Shown: piece by piece, positions 1 through 8,517 of the stretch
Position numbering within the stretch: position 1 is the first letter of the stretch
Layout: every line of letters begins with the position of its first letter
Translations under genes and position numbers: made by a program
The notes under the pieces: generated by a model
Told to the model about the DNA's origin: nothing
Seen by the model: only the letters and a program-made list of their open reading frames with translations
Database searches by the model: none
From: Asaia sp. W19
GTDB lineage: Bacteria > Pseudomonadota > Alphaproteobacteria > Acetobacterales > Acetobacteraceae
Assembly: GCF_003994335.1 (NCBI RefSeq)
Contig: NZ_PNQZ01000059.1
Location: 1-64,000 of the forward strand
Length of the DNA: 64,000 nucleotides
Reading direction: 5' to 3'

Positions 1-1
1 G

Positions 2-715
2 TTTTTCACAATATTCGGGGCATTCCTATCCTATCCCGTATTTCATTTCCTTCTATGGTTTTCTGCAAAGAGAAGAGCGCGCGCTGCGCCTGAACAGAAA
101 ATGAGATATTACGTAAAAGACACAAATAACGTTTTCGCCAACACAAAGGGCGAGAAATCGTTTATACTTCGCCTAGCCATCAGTATATGCGTCATATCTA
201 TGTTGTCTTACTTGCTATTCTTTCGCAAGATAGACAATAATTATCACATTCTTTTAATGTCATCATATGTATTTGTAACTGGATTTCTGTTCGTTGTTTT
301 TACCAACGCTTGTTTTGATAGTGAAAGCAAGGAATTCAAATCTCGATCTTTCCTGTTTATACCATTACTACCTCTAGCAATACTGCCGGTGTTAATGTTT
401 GTGAATTCAGCGTATCTGACCATGATCGGGCTCAGACCACGCCCGGACACTAAATTTTTCCTCAACGAAGAAGCTGCCCATATTGTGCGTCTTACCTATC
501 ACGCAGTAGATACTGCCGACGACGAATGCACAATCGAAGTCGACGGGCAAAAGGAATCGTATTTCCCTAAGCTGCACGCCATACTTTACGGGATAGGCGA
601 TTTTACTTTTTTCGAAACAGATGCATCAAACCTTCCTGGTTCGATGACTATTCGTCTGCCTACGAAGGATCTTTACTCAATAAACGGACTAAGGTCGGTG
701 TCATGTCGAAAATAG
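2..715 (+). CDS. Hypothetical multi-pass membrane protein, 5' end outside window
   Basis: The family is not recognised. The reading frame is open from base 2 to the stop at 715, so the gene probably starts left of the window. The first in-frame ATG (101) has no Shine-Dalgarno sequence, and the codons before it encode another hydrophobic stretch followed by a Lys/Arg-rich turn. At least four membrane segments are visible: codons before 101, then roughly residues 23-41, 49-68 and 85-110 counted from that ATG. A soluble tail of about 90 residues follows, containing a DDECTIEVDG stretch. The coding sequence is AT-rich compared with the core genes further right. Which side of the membrane the tail lies on, and any function, cannot be told. 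Confidence 0.55.
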   Translation, partial: FFTIFGAFLSYPVFHFLLWFSAKRRARAAPEQKMRYYVKDTNNVFANTKGEKSFILRLAISICVISMLSYLLFFRKIDNNYHILLMSSYVFVTGFLFVVFTNACFDSESKEFKSRSFLFIPLLPLAILPVLMFVNSAYLTMIGLRPRPDTKFFLNEEAAHIVRLTYHAVDTADDECTIEVDGQKESYFPKLHAILYGIGDFTFFETDASNLPGSMTIRLPTKDLYSINGLRSVSCRK

Positions 716-839
716 ACCGCCCGGCCGGGCAGATATCCTCGCGGATACTGGGGGCGGTTCCTATACCAGGTCGCGTTGACAAAAGATCTGATCCAATGTC
801 TGTAGACATATCGCAAGGCCTTCACAGCGAATACGCCTT

Positions 840-1385
840 CTATAGACGTCCCTCAGCGAGGCTTTGAATATCGGCGTAAATCTCGTTCCACTCTTCGGTA
901 TCCATGTCGAATAGCCCGAGAAACTTCATATAGAACATACCCTCGCTTGCGATGAAGGCGAGACGCGCCTTCTTATTGTCCTGCGTATTTGCGGCAAGCG
1001 TCTCATATCTCTGCCGGTACCATTGGCGCGCTCTACCGTTGGACTGTTCCTGTGCGAGAAGACCGGCGAGAACACTGCATATCTTGCTATCTGGCTCCGA
1101 AAGCAGATTCCTGGCTGTCTCGACATGCGCCCTTATCTTGTCACTCTCCGTGCCATTTTCGCCAGCCATACTAGCGAAGGCGGTCTCTTCACGGGAAAAC
1201 CATCTGTCGACGAGCGCCTCCGTCAATTCTTCTTTCGAACCAAAGCAGGATTGCACGCCCCCCTTGGTGATTCCTGCCTCTTTCGCGACGGCTCCTATCG
1301 AGAAGGCGCCAATGCCTGCTGTCACGATGACCCGCTCAGCCGCCTCAAGGACCTCGTTCCTGTCTATGGTTTTCGGGCGTCCCAC
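840..1385 (-). CDS. TetR/AcrR family transcriptional regulator
   Basis: A DNA-binding repressor-type protein of about 181 residues, the normal size for TetR regulators. The N-terminal helix-turn-helix lies at about residues 5-50 (RNEVLEAAERVI, then SIGAVAKEAGITKGGVQSCF). The C-terminal ligand-binding half resembles the TetR_C_6-like group that follows a KEEL motif. A TTG start at 1400 is possible, but the GTG at 1385 is preferred because AAGGAG lies five bases before it and the protein then begins at GRPKT, typical of the family. A perfect 14-bp palindrome sits 20 bases upstream (1405-1418), so autorepression is likely. The target is unknown; the divergent gene is the Hint protein at 1595. 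Confidence 0.88.
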   Translation of the reverse strand: MGRPKTIDRNEVLEAAERVIVTAGIGAFSIGAVAKEAGITKGGVQSCFGSKEELTEALVDRWFSREETAFASMAGENGTESDKIRAHVETARNLLSEPDSKICSVLAGLLAQEQSNGRARQWYRQRYETLAANTQDNKKARLAFIASEGMFYMKFLGLFDMDTEEWNEIYADIQSLAEGRL

Positions 1386-1404
1386 GATTGCTCCTTGCAA
1401 TTAA

Positions 1405-1418
1405 AATACGATCGTATT
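1405..1418. promoter_or_regulatory. Perfect 14-bp palindrome, probable TetR operator
   Basis: The sequence AATACGATCGTATT is its own reverse complement. It lies just upstream of the GTG start and ribosome site of the TetR-family gene, where its promoter should be. TetR regulators normally bind palindromes of this size as dimers and repress their own gene. Binding here is inferred from position and symmetry. Confidence 0.65.
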
Positions 1419-1490
1419 AGAACTCTCTCAACAATCTCCTGATCCTTCCCGGCCCGCGAGCTCAGTGCCGGTATCGAGCCAAGAGGAAAT

Positions 1491-1531
1491 CCACGTTTCA
1501 TCATTCGATCGAATCGAATGATGAAACGTGG
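1491..1531. repeat. 18-bp perfect inverted repeat between tetR and the Hint gene
   Basis: The arms at 1491-1508 and 1514-1531 are exact reverse complements, separated by five bases. No T-run follows on either strand, so it does not look like an intrinsic terminator. It lies about 64 bases before the Hint-protein start and 105 bases from the TetR start. It could be an operator, a 5'-UTR hairpin, or the remnant of a mobile-element end. Confidence 0.6.
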
Positions 1532-1594
1532 AGAGAAGAAACGCGAATAAAAATCAGGTCATCCCCAACAAGCATTTTCGTGATGGAGTAAGCC

Positions 1595-3199
1595 ATGCCC
1601 TATCTGAATGTCACTCCCGGCGTCCCTGCACCTTATAAGGACGGGGGCGGCATGTACATGCTGAATGGCGGTACAATTACTGTTGACACAGATCAGGGCC
1701 TTCTTGGTCTTCGTGATACGACCTCAACAAATTATGGCCATGTGGCCTCCGTGGCAGGGAATATTTATGTCCATTTCGACGAGCGCGCATTCTACGCCAA
1801 TCCTGTAAACAAGATATTCAAGCTCGAAATAGAAAATACGAAACCAGTCGATAACGTCACAATCAATTATCTGCTCTCCGGAACGGAGAAATCCGTAACT
1901 GCCCAGTGGAACGGAACAAAGACGATCATTACCTTTGTTCTGAGTGATGGACGTGGTCATTCAGTCACATTGACTATCGGCACCCGCTTCAACTCACTGG
2001 GCCTCCCAGTTGGCAAGACAGTCTCTTTCCCGACTGACAACAATAGCGGCACAATTAAAATTGTCTGCTATGCTCGGGGGACCCGGATAGAAACACCGAC
2101 CGGTGAGCGCCTCATCGAAGATCTCCGCATTGGAGACGAGGTCATTACATTTAAAGGTCAAGGCAGAACGCCAGCTACCATTACGTGGGTCGGAACGCGT
2201 CGTGTGATCGCCACAAAAGAAGCTGAAAAACTCGTTTGCGTACGCAAGGATGCACTTCAATCCGGAATACCGAACAGGGATCTTCTGATCACACCGGAGC
2301 ATTGCCTCTTCATTGATGGCAAGCTCTTTCCTGTGCGCACGCTCGTCAATGGTCGTTCAATCGCGATTAGTAATGAGCCAGATTTTGAGGTTTTCCATCT
2401 TGAGCTGGAAGAGCACTCGATTATTTTCGCTAATGGTACGCGCTCCGAAAGCTTCCTTGATACAGGAAATAAACATCTCATGTTTGGCGAGAATGCGAGA
2501 TCGTTGACTCTGGGCAACTCAGAAACGGCGTGCCGAATCTCTGCGGCGCCCATCTGCACTGCGCCGGAACAAATCAAACCTGTGCACGACGCTCTTGCCA
2601 TGCGCGCCACTATGCAGGGCTACGCTCCACCCGAGGCTCCGCCTCCTTTCACTCTCTATCCTGACCTTCACCTTGTTTTGGATGACCACACGAAAATAGC
2701 GCCTGCCAGAGTAAAGGATAGGCAATATATATTCTTTGTCCCCAGTACCGTCGAAACGTTCTGGATCGGATCAAATACTTTCACACCCAGCCAGTCTTAT
2801 GGACCATGGAATGACGATCGGAGAATACTTGGCGTTCTCGTGGGAAGCATCAACCTTTTTACCAGCACAACGCATATCAATTACATCGACCATCTCAACC
2901 ATCCTGAAAAAGAGGGCTGGCATACCATCGAAAACGCGGCATATCGTTGGACGGACGGTCATGCCAAGCTGGATATTGGTAAAGATCTTTTGGGTGAGAG
3001 GATGATAGACGCGATGATGGTCATCTCAGTCGAAATTGTTGCGACGGGTGCTTATCTTGCGCGCCCAAGGCCCGCAGAACGCAACCTAATCCGCTCCCCT
3101 CATTCGAGAGGTTTTCAGACACAACAAGCGTCGCCTGCTGCCGTTGCATCCCTTGGGAATCTGGGCATCCATCATGAGAGCCTGAATAGGTCACGTTGA
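1595..3199 (+). CDS. Hint_2-domain protein with long C-terminal extension
   Basis: A 534-residue protein with a Hint (hedgehog/intein-type) autoprocessing domain. The domain begins at about residue 152 with the candidate nucleophilic Cys in CYARGTRIETPTG, continues through LIEDLRIGDEVIT, and carries the characteristic TPEHCLFIDGKLFPVRTLVNG-type block around residue 232. The first 150 residues are a beta-rich, Gly/Thr-rich region of unknown role. The last 200 residues carry a conserved NDDRRILGVLVG and YRWTDGHAKL region seen in many Acetobacteraceae Hint proteins. GGAG lies seven bases before the ATG. No signal peptide is evident. The substrate or cleavage product is unknown. Codon composition is more AT-rich than in core genes, and a degenerate second copy follows at 3466. 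Confidence 0.85.
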   Translation: MPYLNVTPGVPAPYKDGGGMYMLNGGTITVDTDQGLLGLRDTTSTNYGHVASVAGNIYVHFDERAFYANPVNKIFKLEIENTKPVDNVTINYLLSGTEKSVTAQWNGTKTIITFVLSDGRGHSVTLTIGTRFNSLGLPVGKTVSFPTDNNSGTIKIVCYARGTRIETPTGERLIEDLRIGDEVITFKGQGRTPATITWVGTRRVIATKEAEKLVCVRKDALQSGIPNRDLLITPEHCLFIDGKLFPVRTLVNGRSIAISNEPDFEVFHLELEEHSIIFANGTRSESFLDTGNKHLMFGENARSLTLGNSETACRISAAPICTAPEQIKPVHDALAMRATMQGYAPPEAPPPFTLYPDLHLVLDDHTKIAPARVKDRQYIFFVPSTVETFWIGSNTFTPSQSYGPWNDDRRILGVLVGSINLFTSTTHINYIDHLNHPEKEGWHTIENAAYRWTDGHAKLDIGKDLLGERMIDAMMVISVEIVATGAYLARPRPAERNLIRSPHSRGFQTQQASPAAVASLGNLGIHHESLNRSR

Positions 3200-3465
3200 C
3201 GAGAGACCTATTGGTTTAGGACAAGATCTGTCTCAGTTCCTGACTGAAAGTGGTAGGCAGTCGGCACGGAATGTTCAAAAAAATAGATATTATTATGATT
3301 GTGATGACTTCCGGCAACGCTGCGCGCAGCAAGCGGATCTGCGCTCGAATCATCGATCAAACGTGCATCGAGTTCCCTGCAAAGCAGAGTGGCTCGTTGA
3401 GGCGCTGAGCGACGGGGGCAAGGCTGCATCAACGGCGTCGCCGAGCAGAACGGGCACCCGCTGGA

Positions 3466-3788
3466 AAACCTGCCCGGCCGTCCATATCATGGCGTGTAAG
3501 ATACGGCGATGACCGTCGTTACCTCGGCATCCCTGTAGGCACCATCTCCCAGTACGAGAGTGGCCGGACATATCTACTTGAGGACCATCTCGAGAAACCA
3601 GCGCTTTTTGGTTGGCAAGATTTGGAGAGCAGGAATGTCCGCTGGACGAACGGAAAGGCCCTGATCCCACTTGGGCTAGAGAACATAATAGTCATGGCCT
3701 TCTCGCCATAAAGGTCATTGAGGCTGGCCCGTATGTCATTCCTCATAAAACATGCCCACGGGAGAACATTAGAGCTGCCTCATCATGA
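3466..3788 (+). pseudogene. Frameshifted C-terminal fragment of a second Hint protein
   Basis: Translation from 3496 gives a stretch matching the C-terminus of the intact neighbour: GDDRRYLGIPVGTI against NDDRRILGVLVGSI, and VRWTNGKAL against YRWTDGHAKL. A TAA at 3709 interrupts this frame, and similarity resumes one frame over (KVIEAGPYV against VEIVATGAYL), ending at a TGA at 3786-3788. Similarity before about 3466 is poor, and no Hint-domain part or start codon was found. This is the remnant of a tandem or transferred paralogue that has lost its N-terminal three quarters. Similarity was judged by eye. Confidence 0.75.
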
Positions 3789-4949
3789 TCAAGACACACT
3801 GACGACCCAACGCCGCCCCCTCCGCCCTTCGATCACGGGCCGAGGGGGGCGTTCAATACAACGCACGCCGTCTTGCAGAGCCCGGAAAATTCTCCAGCAA
3901 CTGCTGCCGCTTGAAGCTGGAGACGGTCGGGGCTACGGACGCACACCTTCAATCGTTTCGACGCCCTAAAAATCCTTCCGACGCACCGATCATTTTACAA
4001 ATTGCAAGTAACCCATTGATTCCGGGGAGCCATTCGGAGTGTTTTTACAAAGTTAAGTTATCGTCTTTGTTGAATAAATGTATTCCCGCCCGGACCTCCA
4101 TGTTTCCTTCGCAGACACCTGATTGTCACCCTCACGGGGGGTGTTTGGAAGCGTTATCCCCTCAGGCGTTTCGTCTCGGCAGGACGATGTATACTCCCTG
4201 GGGCCTATCCCGAGATATGTGCAGTTCAGCATTACGTCCCATCGAGTAATGCGTCAGGATGTCACGAAGATCGTGGTCTGACGTTCGCGACGCTCATGGT
4301 TCAGGCACTATCAGGGTGCAGTCACCGCGCATTGTGACTGGGGAAATCACACTCTTACACGGGTCGATCGTTTGAGGCGCAGAATCGGGTGACGCTGTCC
4401 TACGATCGAACAAATCGGGACTGATCGCTGCGAGTGTGAAGGGGAGCACTTTGTGATAACGTTCGATCATCCGTCCCGTAAATCGGATATCTGCTCTGTC
4501 TCATCGAATTATCGCACCTCATATCAGGCTTTGCCTTCCCATTTCAGGTAAGCGCCGCATCACGCAGATATCTCCCTATAGCAATAGCGTCGGACATCAC
4601 GTCGCATTGTATAGATTCGTCAGAGCGCGGCTAAGAAAGTAAATTGGTCGCCGGAATAACCACTAAAAATGCAGACGAGCAAGATATCGATGCCCCCCCC
4701 CCCGATAACCATGCGAATTATATTTCGCGATTGGACACCTTGGGAATATCTGAAACCTCTCAAGGCGCGACAAACAGCGCGCGGAAACGGCGCAAACCGT
4801 CGACACATCATCACGAAGATCGGGCATTCATCTTGGGAGATAGGATCAAGAAAAATGTGAAAGTCGTTAATGCGTCCTCCGTACTGTCTTGAGACCGCAT
4901 TAGAGGGGCTGTGTGCAATTACGCTTTCCGTCACTTATTGGCCCGCCCC
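3789..4949. other. Gene-poor stretch of about 1.2 kb
   Basis: No open frame here combines a ribosome site, plausible codon use and a recognisable product. The longest frames are about 80-110 codons on both strands and look like chance. A frame on the minus strand at 4620-4934 has some protein-like runs but no start signal. The stretch is probably decayed sequence belonging to the same acquired region as its neighbours. Confidence 0.5.
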
Positions 4950-5618
4950 CTACCCGAGAGAGGCAAGCAGTCTGAGATAGAGGTTCTCGAGTGGGTTCAC
5001 GCCGCGCCCCGACTTCATACGGGACACATCGCGAACAAGCTCTGCCCAGACTGGCGAGATATCGTCGGCTTTACCATATGGGGCAAAATGATCGATGTAT
5101 CCGCAGAGATAGTCTCTTCTACGTAAAACCCTCGCGGTCAGTATGCGCTTTGTCGTCGAGCGCACAATCATGAGGCCTGCCGGGCCAATACTCCTGATCG
5201 CCTCTGCCAAATCCTTGACATCACGTGATGAGATGCTGTCGTTAGTTTTGTAGACGCAGATAACCTCACGATCCGCTAATCGCTCTAAGAACTTACGCAC
5301 GAGATAATCGATTTTCTGCTTTTCACCTATGTAGATTTCCTGACGCTCGGCCTCACTTTGCAGCCAGCGCTTATCTTTTGAGATCATTTGCGAGTGAAAT
5401 CGGAATCCGTAGCGTGAATCGAGTACGACGTTATCCCAATAGGGAGTAAGATTTTCGTAAGCATATAATCCTTCAAATCGATGCCGCAGGCCTTCGATCA
5501 GCACTCTTGGGGGAGACGTGGCCCACCTCAAAAGGCCACCGTCTTCGTTGCCTAAAGATCGCTTCAGGAAACCGAATTCACAGTTGTCACCTATGCTCTC
5601 GAACTTCGAGATATCCAT
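4950..5618 (-). CDS. Hypothetical protein with N-terminal SIGDNCEFG motif
   Basis: A 222-residue soluble protein. The ATG at 5618 is preferred over the upstream GTG (5630) because GGAG lies six bases before it, inside the longer version. The protein opens with FESIGDNCEFGFLKR and LLRWATSPPRVLIEGL. Openings of this kind occur in bacterial proteins annotated as hypothetical, sometimes compared with DUF1796 papain-like peptidases, where a Cys follows an S-G-N motif near the start; that link is tentative. A basic region (TKRILTARVLRRRDY) is near residue 170. There is no membrane segment or signal peptide. It stands alone in a gene-poor region, so its partners cannot be inferred. Confidence 0.65.
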   Translation of the reverse strand: MDISKFESIGDNCEFGFLKRSLGNEDGGLLRWATSPPRVLIEGLRHRFEGLYAYENLTPYWDNVVLDSRYGFRFHSQMISKDKRWLQSEAERQEIYIGEKQKIDYLVRKFLERLADREVICVYKTNDSISSRDVKDLAEAIRSIGPAGLMIVRSTTKRILTARVLRRRDYLCGYIDHFAPYGKADDISPVWAELVRDVSRMKSGRGVNPLENLYLRLLASLG

Positions 5619-6878
5619 AACAGTCTCCACGAAGCCTTACGGGACTTGGTACCTATCAACGAGGTTGCAGGTTTCGCAGAACGATTGACGTCATCTGCGT
5701 AAGTCAGAGGTGAACCACTCCGAAATTAGCGGAGATAGGTTCGCACAGATTAAGTAGCCAAGAGGATATGGTCCATAGCAGCGCAAAACCAGCGTTTGGC
5801 CCCAAAAGAGCGTGGTGTTACAGATCGGGTCAAGGATGCGGCAGCTGATGAACCAGTCGACCTATTCATGGATAGCGTATCCCACCTTATCAGGCGATCG
5901 CCATGGGTCGCGCCGGTCGATCACCTCTACATTACGCAAGGCATTGATGATTTATAGCAAGACGTTGTCATATCTTGCGCGGAGACTACGGGCCGGAGGC
6001 TCTACCTGTCTTCGGCCGAGCTTTCAGTACATTGTGGGCGGCGACTTTTGGGTATCCACCATCCGCCGCGCCGAGGTCAGCTGTGATGTCATCACGATAC
6101 TGCTGACATCAGGCATTCCGCTTGCCATTAACTTCGGAGTGCTTCGAGAAACGCTTAGGGTCCCTAGCCTTACGTCCTTTTCGCGCTCGCTTCCGAGCGA
6201 TCCGAGATCTGGCGTTTGTTATCGGCGAGCAGCTGTCAGTGAGTTGATGGTGCAATGTCTCTGACTGTTTCCGGGGCTCCTCTAGGAGAGAGCATCAGCG
6301 CCAGCGTCCCGCGGCAGCAAGGCCAACGGAACGCGATGAATTAGAACAACCGGAGATGCGAATGCGCTGATCGTCTCACGGCTACGGGAAGAGGACATGA
6401 TCAAAGGTGGCAGATCGTAACACGCTATGAAAGATGTCCAAGGTTCACCTACTCAAGCTGATCCCCCCATCCCCTTCATGTTCTGGCTTCGAACCTATAG
6501 TCGGTAGAATTATCGGTATGAGCCTCAAAATCGCGATCGGTCGGGTGTCAAATAGGCCATCGCGACTGGACGGTCCGGAGAATAACCCATTCTTTTCGCC
6601 CGAAAACTGTTTCGGGGGAGGCCTTCTGGTCGTCCCAAAAAATCGGCTTATCTAGTAAAGACCTAGCGGTAGCGCGATTTTAGGATTCTTTTAATTCTTA
6701 GGCGACGAGCGTTCCAACAATCCGCCTTCAGACGATCTATTCCTGCTCCATAGCTGGCAGGAAATCGCATTTATCCAGCCCTGTTAAGGCATCGAATAAC
6801 GTTAATCGTCAGGCCGCAGCCTCGAGGCCAGCCGACTCACTATCGACGAATACAAGCGATTATGTCGTTATTGGAAAA
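5619..6878. other. Gene-poor stretch of about 1.26 kb before tRNA-Ser
   Basis: No supported gene. A 150-codon frame at 5812-6264 lacks a ribosome site and has an atypical composition. In another frame a 58-codon run starting about 5779 looks more protein-like (LFMDSVSHLIRRSPWVAPVD) but is bounded by stops, so it may be decayed coding sequence. No transposase motif or terminal inverted repeats were recognised. Confidence 0.5.
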
Positions 6879-6971
6879 TGGCGGAGGGGATGGGATTCGA
6901 ACCCACGGTACGGCTTGACACCGTACAACGGTTTAGCAAACCGCCGCCTTCAGCCTCTCGGCCACCCCTCC
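6879..6971 (-). tRNA. tRNA-Ser (GCT)
   Basis: A class II tRNA on the minus strand. The seven-base acceptor stem GGAGGGG pairs with CCCCTCC, the discriminator is G, and CCA is encoded at 6879-6881. The anticodon loop reads TTGCTAA, giving anticodon GCT for AGC/AGT codons. A long variable arm with a stem fits serine. The T-arm GGTTCGAATCC-type sequence is intact. Its 3' end faces the decayed region to the left, the side on which integrating elements insert. Confidence 0.95.
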
Positions 6972-7016
6972 GCCTAGAGGGACGCAGTTTTCACGGCGTT
7001 TGCAGAACTGCTTCTA

Positions 7017-7046
7017 GGGGGATTTGAACCGCACGTCAAACCCCCC
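7017..7046 (-). terminator. Hairpin downstream of gatB, possible terminator
   Basis: Reading the minus strand just after the gatB stop, GGGGGGTTTGA pairs with TCAAATCCCCC (11 bp, one G-U pair) around an eight-base loop. No clear T-run follows, so it is weaker than a textbook intrinsic terminator. It lies in the right place to end the gatCAB transcript. Confidence 0.4.
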
Positions 7047-7059
7047 TTCGGCAGATTTT

Positions 7060-8517
7060 TTACTCGGCGAGAAGCTTGACCAGAAGCTCGTTCACCATGG
7101 CCGGATTGGCCTTGCCTTTCATGGCTTTCATGGTCTGTCCCACGAAGAATCCGAACAGCTTGTCCTTGCCGCTCTTGTACTCTGCTAGCTTGTCGGCATG
7201 GGTCTGAAGGATACCGCGAATCTCGGCTTCGATGGCCCCCGTATCCGTGACCTGACGCAGCCCCTTGCGCTCGACGATGGCCGAGGCGGACTCGCCCGTC
7301 TCGAACATATCCTCGAGCACTTCCTTGGCAATCTTGCCGTTGATGGTCGAATCCGTGATCAGCGCCAGAAGCTCGCGCAGCCCGTCAGCCTTGACCGGGC
7401 TCGTCTCGATGCTCGCCCCGGTGCGATTGAGGGCCCCAAAGAAGTCACCCAGCATCCAGTTCACGGCCAGACGGGCATCGCTGCCCTGCGCCACGGTCTC
7501 ATAAAAATCTGCAATCGCTTGCTCGGCCACGAGCACACCGGACTCATAGCGGGACACGCCATAGGTCTTTTCCAGACGTTCGCGTTTGGCCTCGGGCAAT
7601 TCCGGCAGAGCCGCCTTGAGGCTGTCCACCCAGTCCTGCTCGATCAGCAGCGGCAGCAGATCCGGATCAGGGAAGTAGCGGTAATCATGGGCGTCTTCCT
7701 TGGATCGCAACGAGCGCGTCTCACCACGAACATGGTCGAAAAGCCGCGTCTCCTGATCGACCGTGCCTCCGGCCTCCCAGATCTCGACCTGGCGCTGCGC
7801 CTCGATCTCGATGGACTGCATCACGTAGCGGATCGAGTTCACGTTCTTGATCTCGCAGCGCGTGCGATAGTCTTCACCCGCCTTGCGCACCGAGACGTTC
7901 ACGTCGGCGCGCATCGAGCCCTCTTCCATGTTCCCGTCGCAGGTGCCGAGATAGCGCAGGATCTGGCGCAGCTTGCGCAGATAGGCGCCAGCCTCTTCCG
8001 GCGAGCGGATATCCGGTTCGCTCACGATTTCCATGAGCGCGACGCCGGCACGGTTTAGATCGATGAAGGAGCGCGTCGGATCCTGATCATGGATCGACTT
8101 GCCTGCGTCCTGTTCGAGGTGCAGACGCGTCACGCCGATATGGCGCACGCTGCCATCGGCGAGCTCGATCTCGACCTTGCCCTCGCCCACGATCGGGTGC
8201 GCGAACTGGCTGATCTGGTACCCCTGTGGCAGATCGGCATAGAAATAGTTCTTGCGGTCGAACCGGCTCATCAGATGGATCTCGGCATTCAGCCCCAGCC
8301 CCGTTCGCACGGCCTGCGCGACGCATTCGGCATTGATGACCGGCAACATGCCCGGAAAGCCCGCATCGATCAGGCTGACATGGGTATTCGGCTCACCGCC
8401 ATATTCGGCCGAGGCGCCGGAAAACAGCTTGGCGTGGCTGATAACCTGTGCGTGGACCTCGAGACCGACGACGATCTCCCAGGTGCCTGTGGTGCCTTCG
8501 ATGTGATAGCTGCTCAT
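7060..8517 (-). CDS. gatB: Asp/Glu-tRNA(Asn/Gln) amidotransferase subunit B
   Basis: The tRNA-binding and kinase-like subunit of the GatCAB amidotransferase, which converts misacylated Glu-tRNA(Gln) and/or Asp-tRNA(Asn) to the amide form in the cytoplasm. At 485 residues it has the normal length. The signature GLEVHAQV is at about residue 18, followed by [10 protein letters not shown] and NVSVRK; the C-terminal YqeY-like domain ends in NPAMVNELL. Its ATG overlaps the gatA stop by four bases, and gatC lies just upstream, so the three form one operon that fixes subunit ratio. Start and length agree with the family. Confidence 0.98.
   Translation of the reverse strand: MSSYHIEGTTGTWEIVVGLEVHAQVISHAKLFSGASAEYGGEPNTHVSLIDAGFPGMLPVINAECVAQAVRTGLGLNAEIHLMSRFDRKNYFYADLPQGYQISQFAHPIVGEGKVEIELADGSVRHIGVTRLHLEQDAGKSIHDQDPTRSFIDLNRAGVALMEIVSEPDIRSPEEAGAYLRKLRQILRYLGTCDGNMEEGSMRADVNVSVRKAGEDYRTRCEIKNVNSIRYVMQSIEIEAQRQVEIWEAGGTVDQETRLFDHVRGETRSLRSKEDAHDYRYFPDPDLLPLLIEQDWVDSLKAALPELPEAKRERLEKTYGVSRYESGVLVAEQAIADFYETVAQGSDARLAVNWMLGDFFGALNRTGASIETSPVKADGLRELLALITDSTINGKIAKEVLEDMFETGESASAIVERKGLRQVTDTGAIEAEIRGILQTHADKLAEYKSGKDKLFGFFVGQTMKAMKGKANPAMVNELLVKLLAE

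Noticed and set aside
5812..6264. 150-codon frame in the gene-poor region, and a more protein-like 58-codon run in another frame near 5779-5952
   Set aside because: No ribosome site, bounded by stops, and no family recognised; possible decayed gene but not enough to annotate.
6879..6971. tRNA-Ser 3' end as an att site with a second copy to the left
   Set aside because: No second copy of the tRNA 3' sequence was noticed in positions 1-6878, so only the orientation supports integration here.
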